Origin: Gloeopeniophorella convolvens | Taxonomy: Eukaryota; Basidiomycota; Agaricomycetes; Russulales | NCBI GenBank assembly: GCA_022496205.1 | Contig: WTXD01000004.1 | Location: 1 to 64,000, forward strand | DNA: 64,000 bases | Direction of reading: 5' to 3' | Shown here: positions 24,518 to 36,773 of the stretch, piece by piece | How positions within the stretch are numbered: position 1 is the stretch's first letter | Layout: each line of letters begins with the position of its first letter | Position numbers and translations under genes: made by a program | Notes under the pieces: generated by a model | Databases searched by the model: none | The model's input: only the letters and a program-made list of their open reading frames with translations | What the model was told of the DNA's origin: nothing

Positions 24518-25609
24518 ATGGCCTCGCTCCTGCGTTCCTATACGTGAGCTCGCATCGCGCCCATCAAGGTCCAGCAGGAATGTGAGCTGACGATGACTAC
24601 CTTCCAGTGCCTTGGCCGCGCGCCGCCCATACCTCGCACAGTGCGGACTCTGTGCGACGATATTTCTGACCGCGGACGTGGTGGCGCAACAGGTGTTTGA
24701 GCGGCGCGGCAAACAACATGATGTGCGTGGTTTCTCTCTGTACCCCTAAGCCCAGCCAATGACTTTCCTTCTGGCCATCCAGCTGACACGCACTGCACGC
24801 ATGTCATTCTACGGAGGTATGATCACCTATGAATCGCCGCCACGTCTTGTTCATGAAAACCATTGACGATCAGGTGCATGTCTGGGTGCTTCGGTCACAG
24901 CATGGATGAGGTTCCTAGGCAAGATACAGTTCGCCAGCCCTGTCAAGACGGCGCTTGCTCGTGTGAGACCCTTTTTCGTCTGGAAATTGCACCTAAAAGT
25001 TGAATGCTAATCATTGTGGTCAGACTGGTCTGGACCAAGCGATCATGCAACCAAGTGCGTCGGACCGGTGTATCGATATTATGCCACGACTGACCGAACG
25101 CACCCATGCTTCTGCAGCTATAGTTGGCATGTTCTTCACGGCGATGCCGCTTCTGGAGGGAGAAGGTGTTGCCGGCGTGAAACAGCGTGTTGAGAAGGTG
25201 AATTCTTTGATCTCCTGTGACTCAGAACACAGCGTACTCAGCGCATGCCATCCGCCGCCAAGGCTTACTTCCCAACGTTGGTACGAAGCTGGTACGTGTC
25301 GGCTTAATTATTTCGGTCCCAACTCATGGTAGTCTATAGGGGTGTTTACATCCCTGCTCAGCTGGTCAACTACTTCTTTATTCCCCCACACCTGCGCCTG
25401 CCAATCGTTGGCCTCGTCACCTTATCCTGGAGTAAGTCCGCTCGTCTGTTGCTGTCAGCTAAGTCGGACCTAAGACCGTACGAGCAGACACATACCTGAG
25501 CGCGTTGAATGCGCGATTGGGTCACCACCAGCAGGAGACCATTCGAATTCCGGCTCCGGAAGTCCGGGTCACAACCTTAGAGAGGGCTACCAGCTTGCCG
25601 GTCCATTAG
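24518..25609 (+). CDS. Mpv17/PMP22-family membrane protein, paralogue 2
   Basis: The spliced product is 205 aa. The first four exons, 24518-24543, 24608-24722, 24783-24816 and 24874-24962, have lengths 26, 115, 34 and 89 nt, identical to paralogue 1. The remaining intron phases are also the same. Blocks: LAARRPYLAQCGLCATIFLT, ADVVAQQVFERRG, LTRTARMSFYGG, GLDQAIMQP, GMFFTAMPLLEGEGVAG, AYFPTLVRSW, VYIPAQLVNYFFIPPHLRLP and VGLVTLSWNTYLSALNAR. The tail after NAR is about 30 residues and longer than in paralogue 1. Sequence identity to paralogue 1 is only moderate, so the duplication is old. It lies about 0.5 kb downstream of GH31 copy A in the same direction. No frameshift is seen. Confidence 0.88.
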
Positions 25610-25837
25610 GACATGTACAGAAAATTGCAGGACCATTGTATCATACAAGCATTATAGTGCATGTTATAGTTCATCAGTATTATTAGAGTACGTTTGTGCC
25701 CATTGCGCGGCGAATAGTGTCGGAGTCCACATAACATAGCCACCAGTGGCAGTCGCCGGTGAAGTTGGGGTTCCCCCCGTCGTCTGCTCCTCTTCTACCT
25801 CCTGTCTCCACATTGCCCGCCATCGACCGCAAACTTC

Positions 25838-27803
25838 ATGCCGCCCTTGACCACTGAACACATCATTCGAAACCTCGCGATCCTTTCAACGAAAATTGAT
25901 GTCCTTGAGCGTCGAGAGTCTGAACTACAGGCGCTCCTCGACTCCCTGGCTCATGAACGACGCGGCCTCGAAAACGAACGCGACTACTTGGAGACACAGC
26001 GTATTCCCTTTCACTGGATCCCGACTGAACTTCTTTCCCATATATTCATATTTGCCATCCACGACAATTCAGATTCACCCCCCTTTCAATCTCGCATGTT
26101 TGTCGGAAGTGGCGGGAAGTCGCGCTCTCAACATCTGCCCTCTGGCGACGCGTCGTTCTCTCCTCTTCAGACTTCTCCGAGCCTTGGCCACCCAGTTCAC
26201 ATGTGCAGCACTACCTCGAACACGCCAGGGGTACTCCCATTGACGTACCTTTTCCGTGCCATGGTGTGGCAAGAAGAAGTTTATTTCAAGGCCGCCGGAC
26301 AATAGCGTTTCAGAGATGCGTCGCAGGCGCCTGCGACGGCGAGACTCGGATCCACAGCCATACATCCTCGATGACTTCCCTCCTCTTCGCTCTCTCTCCG
26401 TGCGCGGCATGTACGATCATATAGCCACCGTCCTCATGTGCATCCGCAGAAGGGTGACCTGCTTCGCGTCCCTCAAGTCACTTGAGCTTGTCGCGGATCA
26501 CGCGCACCCTGCCGGAATACACGACGTCTTGCGCACAGATGTGGCCGGCACGTTCATCAATCCATGGAAGATGCAATATTACCAGAATCTACGCAGTTTG
26601 ACGCTTCGTGACGTCCCGCTTTCGTGCGTGGTGTTGGGACAGCTGCCCAAACTACGCGAGATTACCCTCGGGCTCAGTGCGCCAACACTTTCAGGGAGCT
26701 TCCTGGACCTCCCCTACCTTGCTCGCTTGCTCGCATGCGCGCCTTGCGTAGAGAAGCTCTCACTTCTCGGCGCTGGCCCAATTTTCACCCTTTCGCTTGA
26801 TAGCAGCCCCAACGTGCAATGTTGCTGGGAGGACGACGCTGCTTGGCGTGCTGAAGGTCTTGAAGGAATCCCGCAGGTTCCGCTGGAACAGCTTCGAGAG
26901 TTTGAATGGACCGTCGTTCATCCGGACGCGCTCCATAGGCTGCTCGAGCACTTCCCTATGCCTCAGCTCGAGGTACTCGACGTCGCGTTTGTTGACGTGA
27001 ACAAATCGAATGCTCCCGTTGTCGGACCTAATCCGATCCCTTTTCGCACGGAAAGGCCCCTAGAGACACGATCCGCGATCAGGCTCCCAAACCTCAAGGT
27101 GCTACGCGTCGAATGTACATCAGGCGACGCGCTGCGCACCCCTTTCCTGTGGATCTCCCTCCCATCTCTCGAGACCCTTTCCGTATCTAACACCAACCTC
27201 AACGTGCGCTGGGAGAACCCGCGGTGGAAGGACGACGACTCCATTAAACTACCAGTTCTTCCACGCCCCGAGAGCATGTTCCACGATCCCCGCATGCCCC
27301 ATCTCACCCATCTGTTGCTCTCTGCCGTCGCCCTCCCCTCCGAGTACGTCTCCACCATGCTCGGCTTCATGCCCGCACTGGAACGCATCAATTGTGACGC
27401 CGTGCTCGGGGTCAACTTACTGGTAGATGCCCTCTCTGCACCTAGGTTAGGCGGTGTACGTGCATGTCCACGTCTGCGCCGCATCCAACTATGGCGTTGC
27501 GAGGGCGTGGAGCACGCTCCACTTGTGCGCGTCCTTCGCGTACGGAACGGTTCTGCGAGTGACTCCCCGCCGCGTTCTAGTAAGCCTGCCACCAGCCCTC
27601 GCCCAATCAAGAGGCTGCCCAAAGGTCTATGTGCTCCAAGGGCGAAGGTATCCCCATGGCTTCCAAACGACGCGCAAGAAGATTGGCGGCCTGCAAAGAT
27701 CGAACAGATATCTGTGGAAGAATGTATCCCCATAACGGAAACGGAAGCCCTGTCACTGCAAAGTTGGGGAGTCAATGTCGAGTGGACCCCGCCACCTTCC
27801 TAG
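25838..27803 (+). CDS. F-box/LRR-like protein (two single-base frameshifts)
   Basis: Typical Agaricomycete F-box protein. An N-terminal coiled coil (IDVLERRESELQALLDSLAH) leads into the F-box (IPFHWIPTELLSHIFIFAI), then the usual VCRKWREVALSTSALWRRV helix, then a leucine-rich, horseshoe-like region (LRSLTLRDVPLS, PKLREITLGLS, LPNLKVLRVECTSGD). It closes with CPRLRRIQLWRCEGV and a C-terminal EALSLQSWGVNVEW. No introns are needed. The three parts lie in three frames, with one base missing at about 26084-26088 (after SPPF) and another at about 26244-26249 (after TPIDV). Restoring one base at each point would make a continuous protein of about 650 aa, so sequencing error is as likely as pseudogenisation. 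Function by family: SCF ubiquitin-ligase substrate adaptor; the substrate is unknown. Confidence 0.75.
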
Positions 27804-27940
27804 AGACGACGTAGGCATATCCGCGCAGGAGACAGTGAGCACCCCGGAGAAGGCGAGGTGCGAGAGAACCGTGAATAGTTGAAGATTGAGGCACTATAGC
27901 ATACGAGTACATAGGCGCTATTTTTATCGCGTAACAGAGC

Positions 27941-28719
27941 TCACAAGTTCACAGTAGCATTGACATCGTTTATCATATCATCTACTTCCCCCCAATCAGC
28001 GTACTCTGGCACGCCTTGTGCGAAGTGTTTGACAGCTAGCATCATCTGCTGCGCACATCTCTCCGAGCTCACTCGTCCATATCCCGTCGCGAGCCCCGTC
28101 ATCAACACGCGCTCGATCTTCCTGTTGAGTCCACTGCCCATCTCAGGTTCGGCATTCCAGCGCTCGATCTCGACAAGCAAGTTCCATGTGGCATTATAAA
28201 TAAGATCCTGGTGCCAACGCACGTCGACAGGGTACCGCATCGTCGGGAGGACTGCAATACTCGACGCATGGAACTTGTTATCCAGCACGTCATCCGGAAG
28301 CGATGTGATCACGCACGACCCAGGAGGTAGGTAACCCCGGGTCTGTGCATGTAGAGCGCGTTGCACCTGCCGTTTGAGCGTGGGTAATCCCTCTGCGCCT
28401 TGAAACTCGCGCGAAAGCGCGAGGTCGTATCTTGAGCTGTATCTGGAAACTGCATAGGTCGGGTGTAGAACAATAGGGCTCACCCGCCGTCCATAATCCC
28501 AAATGAGTTCGCTGGCGACACGACGCAGTCGCACTGGAGCCGCTCGACCGGGAGACCAGACAACGTGCCCTCCAGTACAGCAAAGCGGGGTTTCAGGTGC
28601 TCTGGGAGTCGGGAACTAATGGCGCGTAGCCATGCATCGCACAGTGTGTCAGGTGGAGTGGGTGTATCTACTGTTGCTCGAGGTGGGGGTGCTATAAGAA
28701 CGAAGTTCGGGATAGACAT
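27941..28719 (-). CDS. Macro-domain protein, 245 aa
   Basis: Two exons, 28719-28484 and 28442-27941, are joined over a short 41-nt intron (GTGAGC...TTCCAG). The hallmark is CVVSPANSFGIMDGG, the beta-strand and Asn/Gly loop of macro domains, followed by a putative second binding loop at VLMTGLATGYGRVSSERCA. Macro domains bind ADP-ribose and often remove it from proteins or process ADP-ribose-1''-phosphate; which activity applies here is not shown. There is no signal peptide, so it is probably cytosolic or nuclear. The intron is shorter than its neighbours'. A cut 7 nt earlier (TATGCAG) would shift the frame, so I prefer the one given. Confidence 0.75.
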
Positions 28720-28912
28720 GGTGGTATCGCAGAGCCCGAGAACGCTGACTCCCTGGTAGCGCCTTCAATAATCCGATTAACTCAGCAACATGTGGTCACA
28801 TGGACTCCGAGTATGTTGCCTGCCAGCCCACAATGATGGCTATTATAGCCAGATGGGCATTGCTATATACACACTAGATTTGATACACAACTAGATCATC
28901 GATGACCGTGGG

Positions 28913-31900
28913 TTATACGTCGTGCGGTGGCCTCAATGAATTGATGCGAGATCCCAACTCTACTCCTCCCATTTTCGAGATGTAGCCAACGCCATGTATG
29001 TGGTACTGTTCACCAACGAGCTCTTTCGTTGCAAGCATCAAACGGTCGAGACGGGTGACGATGCCAAACGCCGTCGATACTCCCACGCAAAAGCACCTGA
29101 TGAACATGTCAATTGTAACTCAATATTGCGCCGGATGAGTGATGGCGAAGACTGACAAGTATTGTTCATTCTCGAGAATGTCAATTGACATCGTCCGAGG
29201 AAGACCATAATCATCATCTTCTTCGTGACGAATGACATTAAGACCGTGGTGGTAAAGCACAAAGCGGTCGAGCAATGGACAGGGCGTGACCTGTGGCAAT
29301 GGTACACCTGTGCGAAGAGCGGTAGATATCAAGCCTATGTAGGGTCGGTACCTTTCAGCAACATCTTCATATGGTATTGGTGATGGCTCACTTATAACAG
29401 CAAGAACGTCGCCTTGGAAGTCGGGTTCCAGGAACCGGGTGCGGCGCAGGAACGCGCGGGTCCAGGCCGGTTCGAGGTGTTGAATGACTGACATCAGATG
29501 GGAAAGAAGATATGCAATTTCTCTGGAAAAGATCGTTAAGCGAGAGATCCATCGTTCCCAACAATACATTTACGCACAGTTGGATATCCAGAATCTTCTG
29601 ATACCTCTCGGCTGGCCATCTCCCACGCAAGGAAAACTGTGACATCACCTCAGTCTGAGAACAGAAGGACGCCAAGCTTATGTCTTACCTCATATATAAT
29701 ATTCGTACGAAGGACGATAGAACGTCTGAGCTTTAGCCGGATCGCAATCAGGCTCTGGATGACATGCTGGGGATCTTCGGTGTCCGGAGCACTGGCGTAT
29801 GAGACGATCGAACAATAGACAGATCCAATTTCCGTAACGGCAGTAGCAAAGGTATGACGCTGATATCGTCTGAGCGTGGTAGAAGGAGGCAGGAAAGAGA
29901 AGATACTGCGACGCAGTTAGACATTAGTCAGTTAAACCAACATAGCAACAGCTAGCTCACAAGGCGGCGGTTACGCCTGCAGATACGAGGACAAATCGCC
30001 TCTGCAATGATGGCGTCATGTTAATACAATCCGAACTGTGGCCATAAACCACATACCCAGGCAAGGTCAATCCCGTAATACAAAAACTTGCCAAAATGGA
30101 AGTGGGTGTTCTGCCACGAAAACCCGATCACCTGTCGCGACGAATTGTTAGTCGCGATAAGCTGATTCGAAGATCTGACGCCCACCAACGCTGTAGTTGC
30201 AAAGAAGATGATGTTTGTCATTGGCGGGCCCGGCCAGTATAGCCTTGCATAGAAGAAGAATGGAAACGCGACCGCGCACGTAGCTGCCAGACCATATGGG
30301 TTCCCAGTGCCTGAGCCAGTCGAGATATACCAGATAGCTGCACCGGTGAGGCCTCCAAAGAATGTGCTAATGATACGGGCAACAAGTCCGAATGTTGTAT
30401 CGCCGCGGAAACGCGCAAGTGTCAATTGACCCATGAAACTACACGATCGGAGCAGAGTCAGACATGGCGTTTATCAGGAACAGGAAACATACATAGCCCA
30501 GCTGAACCTTTCTCCTGGAGACTACCATCAGCCGCCAGTAGCTGAGCTGTTATTCTGTGACGAGAACGCACCATAAGCAAATGATGCAGAAGACTGGATG
30601 AACGATGGGATGCTTAGAAGAGCTGTACAAACAGTCAGCACCGCATCGTCATGGGGTTTGACGAGAACTAACCTGTGAGGACACCCGCCTTGATGGCGAA
30701 AAGGACGTCACCACCAGTAAGACCTTGGAGCATGTGGTAGAAAATGTTCATTAGGGCCTCGAAGGCGTTCCGTGGAGGAAGCGCGTCTGGATCGCGCCTC
30801 TGCGCCAAACCAAGGTCTACGCACAACCCCTCTTTTCCCTGAACAATGTCTAGATAGGATTGAGAAGGAGGCATCAACGCACATCACACGAGACTTACCA
30901 GGATTTTCGTCATCTTCCTGCTCAAGATCTGGGCTGCGGTCCCATATGCTCCAGCGGAAGATATCATAAAGCGGCAGGGCAGGGAGCCAGAGACGAGTTG
31001 TCAGCCGCTCCTTCTCCAAGCTGGTGACATACTCCAGCTGATCAGATATCATCAGCATCAGTCACAGAATAAGCGCGGTAACGGTCTTACGGTGCTTGTT
31101 AAGACGGCGGCAAACTCCATAAGGTGATATTGGTAGGTGTATGCATGGAAGAGAAATCGGTGAGGTGGGATCTCTCCTCCGGTCAGGAGACCTTCGTGTT
31201 TGTCACTGAAAGCTTCGCGGTAAGGTCCTAAAACCAGATGCCTGGGGGTATACATCATGGGCGACAAATGTTATCAAGCAATGACGAGAGCCACCTTTGT
31301 GACTGCCGGAAGAGCCCGAGCGCCCTTGTCAGCTCGTCGTTCGCTTTGTACAGAGCATCAAGGCGATCACGTTGAGCACGAGCGCGTGCTTCGCCTCCTC
31401 GAAAAAATAGCCAGCGCTTCTTTCGCGAGGAACCGAGCCAGTCGTCGAACGCTCCGAGACCGCCGCTGCACGCACGGAGAAGCGGCTCGCAGCTCTCGCG
31501 AAGGAGGGCAGTCGACCTCTCTGTGTAATGAGCAGACATAGGGTGTGAGAAGTGTTGTGATTCAAGATCTAGGTACCGTTGCGACTCGAACACGCCAACG
31601 ACATGCTCGTGGAAGTGGGTGTGATGGATGCTTGCAAGCGAGGGTACATGCGAGTGGCGGTGATTATGCCTATGTTGCCAGAGCGGGACTGCATGCGTGT
31701 GTGATTTGATCGAAGGCGCCGGTGACTCGATGCTGAAGTGAGGGTGCCGTCGTCGCGTTTGACGCCCTCTATTTTGCTCTGGCTGAAGGGAGTGAGCATC
31801 CGAGAGTGCCACGGTTGGAGAAGGAACTGTATCGTCTCCGTCGGCGCGGGGAGGAGAGGGTGGGCGAGATGGATTGGGAGTAGGCGACGCAATCACGGGG

Positions 31901-33351
31901 GTCCCAGGGCGAGATGGAGCAGGGGTTACAGGAAACCGCTCACGCGTGGGGTCAATGAGCGAGAAATAGACATTCATTCCGTGGGCACGTACAACCAAAC
32001 GTTGGATTTTCTCTCGTAGGCCATCGAGGTCCCTCCCAGAAAAGCGGCCGAAAGAGACATCACGCTTCAGTAGACGAGCCGATGCGGCAAGGGGTGCAAG
32101 AGCACCCTCAGCTTTGGATGCCGACGCCCTGACTGCCTTGGGTGAGAAGTCGGAGGAGGAAGTGGAGATTTCGAGCAGAGCCAAATGCTGGCGGAATCCG
32201 GCGCTAATAGGTCCGACTACACCTCGAAGACGGGCGCTATACTGAGCAGCGACGGATGTTGGGAAGATGAGCACAGACGAAGCAATAGCTATCGCTGCAT
32301 GGAATGCCAGTGGTTTTACGACCTGTTCCCCCGGCTGGAAATTCATTGGCGACAGTCTGCTTGTCTAGGTGAACAACTCACCTTGTAATAAGCGTATGGA
32401 AACAAAGCCGAGCTCGTGAGGCCAATATCTACTGAACATGAGCCGACCGACCCGAAGACAAAGGTAAGGTACTCACCTAAACAGATACAACCAAGGACAG
32501 TCGCGAATAAGAAGGGACCTGGACCTTGTTTGGCTTTGACGTATAGGAAAAACACTGAACCCAGGAATAGGAAGACAGCAAGAATGACAGAGGGCTGTAA
32601 CAGGCTTAGAACTAGCCGGAAACGTTCGACGCAACTCACCCCTGCTTCAACAAATTTTCCTGAAAAAATATCGTTGATGCTGGCATTGTGGTCGGTATGC
32701 GTACGTGCAAGACTTGCAAGCTTGATGCCTAGGCATTGCCACCTATTGCAGCGAAGACTATGAACAGAGTGCCGTGGAAAGAACACACGTACTGACCCCC
32801 ATGCCATCAGGACGAATACAAGAATGATAATCTCACGCTCTGTATTAGCTGCGAACGGGTCACTGGGAGGTGATAGCATGCTTGCTGAACTGCAGTCAGT
32901 ACCCATACTGACGCCAAAGGGAAGTTCGCATGCCTATCAGGACCAAAAACGATGCCTTGACGAATTGGTGAATAGGGGCCACCATTGAATGGTACAAACA
33001 TACCTGTCCCATTGCACGAAGTGATGGATTCACGACCAGAAGCACGAGCGAGGCCCATGCTGAAACCGCGCATCGTATAGCAGGTTTCCACTTTGCCCAC
33101 GTCCAGTTGTCTTGAATCCAGCGCAAGCTGGTGGGCAACTCAAAATCGAGTACTGCCCGACGCCAACGAGGCGATGCTCCCTTGTCCAGACTCTTTTTAT
33201 CATGATTGGATTCTGGGGAATGTCCTTCTTGTTTGACCGGAGTCAGAGGGACTGCAGGGGGTGTTTGCAACTGATCCTCGTGCCCAGACGACGTTGAACC
33301 TTCATCTCCAATGCGTGGGTCGTACCGCTTGTCTCGAGGAAGAGCAGACAT
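28913..33351 (-). CDS. Aromatic acid exporter-like membrane protein (ArAE_2/DUF2421 type)
   Basis: A long multi-exon minus-strand gene of roughly 1,100-1,200 aa. The polar N-terminus (MSALPRDKRYDPR) is followed by the first membrane block (PAIRCAVSAWASLVLLVVNP, ASFLVLI, LSPPSDPFAANTEREIIILV and later SVILAVFLFLGSVFFLY). A long cytosolic-type region comes next, including AAQYSARLRGVVGPISAGFR and a His-rich loop. The second membrane block has GGDVLFAIKAGVLT, FGLVARIISTFFGGLTGAAI and NPYGLAATCAVAFPFFFYAR. The C-terminal DUF2421-like domain contains EPAWTRAFLRRTRFLEPDFQ. The family is annotated as putative ER or plasma-membrane transporters related to aromatic acid exporters. I chose 33351 as start because it directly opens the conserved polar leader; an in-frame ATG at 33492 exists. 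I saw no frameshift. Confidence 0.8.
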
Positions 33352-36300
33352 CAACGACGTGAGACGGTGGTCGGAAGGAAGAAGTCGGAACGTCGGGTGT
33401 CCATAACGGAGGGCGTCATTCGAATTCGGCCGAGTATGATAACGGCTAAGAGCAGTAAGTACTAGGCGCCGCCGTTGAATTGTGCCGGACACTCATCGTC
33501 GCAGGACGCCGTCGGGAGCCGTTGATACATAGCATACCCACGACGGTCGGGTTAGGGTTTGTCAGCCTCTCACAATGACCGACCTCCACCGTCGCCTCGT
33601 TCCCTCCACCGCCACCGCGCACCTCGGGATCCGCGATATGCTTCTTGAAGGGCGTAGTGGGGAAGCGGGCTGTCGCTCGTCTGATCTCGGGGTTTGACTA
33701 TTACTGCGCCCCTTTCTTGTCCTTTTCTCTCTCCAAGCCTGCCCTTCGACACGGCCGTCGCCTTACCCTTGCCTACCCGTTCAATCGGCTATCAGGCGCG
33801 CTCTCCTGCTGGACGTATGCGTGGATGTTGTCCCCGAGAAAACGAACGAACATGTCGACAGACTGCTATGGCGGCAATAAAGGTGTGCAATACGATGTTC
33901 CCTCCCCCGCGATCCGCTTCGTCCTCATGGCGATTCCTCTCGCACAGTACCGTGCACATCTGCCCTGGAGCATCTATGAGTATTCCGGTCCTAAATAGCC
34001 ACAAGGTTTGATATGACCATGGTGTGCAAGGCTTCTCGCGAGTGGCGCCATATCCTCGATCGTGGGCCTGCGACTTCTCATACATTCTAGTCCGACCTTC
34101 AAGCCAAAAGATCGAATGTGGAAGCGCCTTGGGGAATACGTCTACGAGTCGCTCATTGTTTGACACTGGGAATTCGCCTTGGGATGTCCTGCCTTCGAAG
34201 TTCGCCGACGTGACTTTAGGACCACACACGGGTCCTAATACCTCCACCACGGTAGGTGATACTTCGGCTTCTGTGGCATCTTGTCGCTGTTCAGGAAACA
34301 TTCATTTCCCTCGATTGTACGTAAACTCGAATAACTTCCTTTCCCTTCGTGACTTACTAGCTTACCCTCTTTGTAGCCGGTATCACCCTGTGCTTTCCAC
34401 TCGGTCGGCAGCATGGTTCTGCTTCCCCTGAGAGCGTACACTCAATTGCTTGGTCTCTCGCTTCCTCGATGTTACTGAATCCGAAGCTCCTACTTTCTCT
34501 CATACGCCATAAGCTTCACGCGGAGCGATCCGACGGCTAAACCTTTGTTGCTGGCCTAAGCAACATTCAAGCAACAAGCTTGCGCGGAAATTGATCCGTC
34601 TCAGATCTGCGGTGAGAACATCCCTGTACGCTTCTGTTGACACCTGTCAGGCTCTGGGAAACAACGTTAGATCCCCTGAACTTTGAGCTCTTCCCAACTG
34701 GATAAAGCTTGTGAACCTGCTTTCGCCGCCTAAAGTCCGTTTGACATTCAATCAAACATAACGCTTGCTAACGACCCATGCCAGCACGACGCAGTCAAAT
34801 CCGCTGGCGCGTCGCGCGTTTTCAGTCACATGATGTCTTCCCCTCTATGCGTGACCAACCGCGGGACGCGAGGATCAGATAGTTTCGGTGAATCGGGTGT
34901 AACCGAATGCTGTCCCTGAGTCTGAGGATATCGCTCTGCACCCGAGTCAGCTCGAAATAACACAGGGCGCTTCTTTGTTCTGGGCGGAAGAACGCGGTAC
35001 TTGCGAGCATCTTGGCATATCCAGGTCCTTACGAGACGTTAACTTGGTTAGCAGTGACCTTTTTTACCACAAGAGGATACGTGAACCCGCAACTGATCGA
35101 CTTCGAAGTTTTCGTGGCACCTTCCGAACTTATCTGTGGAATGTTCCCCTCGCCGTTGAAATTCGCAAACCCTCTCAGTCTCTGGCGCGTAAAAGTGTGG
35201 TGGAACAATGTACCGACGGAGACCAGCATCCTCGGAGTTACACAACGTTGTCGACGTCGCCCGACTCCCGACCCGTCTGTCGCACCCGGGATAACCTCGG
35301 GCAGTGCCTTGTGCGTGCTGGTGTGCTTACCCGTTTACCGCTGATGACAGTGCTGCAGGCCCTCTTGGGTGTGATCCTTGCGCGCGGAAATTGTTTCGCT
35401 TCGAGTGCGAGATTGATGCGTGCCCCCATGCTGGGACGACTTTATCGCTGCGGCAGCGACGGCCCGCGCGCATGCTTGCGCCCGAACTTTCCCCTCTGCG
35501 TATTAGAGGACAGGACCAAGTACACAGCGTCTGGAGCAGAATACTCCCTCCTCACACGAACCTTCAAGCTTTCCGGATGTCCTAAAATTCGGGGTAAGGG
35601 CTGTGAATCCGACCACGCTGTCTCCTTCTCATCCACGTCTATGCCAGCGTTTACGTCGGCAGCAAGCGCCATACACCTTCCGGACTTCCCACTCCCGTAG
35701 TGCTGCGTGGGGTATTCTGCTTGCGCCGTGTCAGCGCAGAAACACGTCTAATGCGGTTTGTGATATCCATCGTAAGTGATGATCAGCAGTTGCGTCGGAC
35801 TTTAGAGGCAGATCTCCAGAACAAGGGGGAAAGGGCACGAAATGCTCAGGCGGCAGACCGAGAAGCTTGTGCTTGGCCTGACTAGGCCACAGGGGTTTAT
35901 TGCTCCTATCAGCGCATCATCACGCCGTCGTGCACTTGACCTCGACGGCGCCGTGTTCCTCGGTGGCCGCCTCCTTCCTCGAGCCTTCTTTCCGAACCTT
36001 CCCATTCGCTCTGGAGATACCTAAATTCCACCGGGCCTGCGAGGGCCGCGCGTTTTACCTGCCGCGACCTGGGGCCACGTCTTATCTCCTTGGATGCTTC
36101 TCCTGGGACGACACATGGTCCTCAGCTGTACTCGTACTGGCCCCTTCCTTGCATCCTCGAACCCACTCCTCGCCGTTTCCCACCGTGCCATCGTTTCATA
36201 CATCCCATCGGGAACCGTGCGCGGCCCGCGACGGCGCATCTGGAAAGCGCCTTGTTGTTTTGATTTATGCGTCCGCGCTCAAGTGATCACGCTTCCCGGA

Positions 36301-36773
36301 AATCGCCTCTTTCGCCCAGTGCCCCGCGTGGACCTGGCGGCATAGCGCGGCGATTGAGCGATAGTGGAGCCCGTTTTCCCCGCAGATAGACGCAGTAACA
36401 CATTCCCAAAGGACATGCGGTATTTGTTCCCCTTCCTTAGTTCTCTCGTTGTTGATACGGTACAAATTAGCGGTCTATGGAAATTAAGCATTTGATATCG
36501 CGTTTAAAGAAGCAGACTGGGTGCTATAAATGTGTATCTGCGTCTCGCTGAACTGCGGGGAGAGACCTGGTGATTTCTGCAAGACCACTTCACGCCTCAA
36601 CGATTCCATCGAAACATGCTAGCGCCGCCCTATCGCGTGATCGCTAAGACCAGATCAATAACATTTGCATACATCTACTCACACTTAAAGATGGGACAGA
36701 ATCGTGGTTACGGACACCATGCCAGATAGGTCATGTAGACTATGGGATAGATGCATGTGCATCTGTAGATTAT
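33352..36773. other. Gene-poor stretch, no family recognised
   Basis: I find no gene that I can name. A plus-strand string VCKASREWRHI near 34020-34055 recalls the helix after an F-box and may be a relic. The longest frame is 34975-35700 (+), open for about 240 codons, with no domain I recognise and competing frames on both strands. The composition resembles neighbouring coding DNA, so decayed genes are possible. Confidence 0.35.

Noticed and set aside
33352..33492. ATG at 33492 as the start of the ArAE-like gene
   Set aside because: The extra 47 residues are unlike the family leader. The ATG at 33351 directly opens the conserved polar N-terminus.
34020..34055. F-box relic at VCKASREWRHI
   Set aside because: Only one helix-like string. 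No F-box or repeat region surrounds it.
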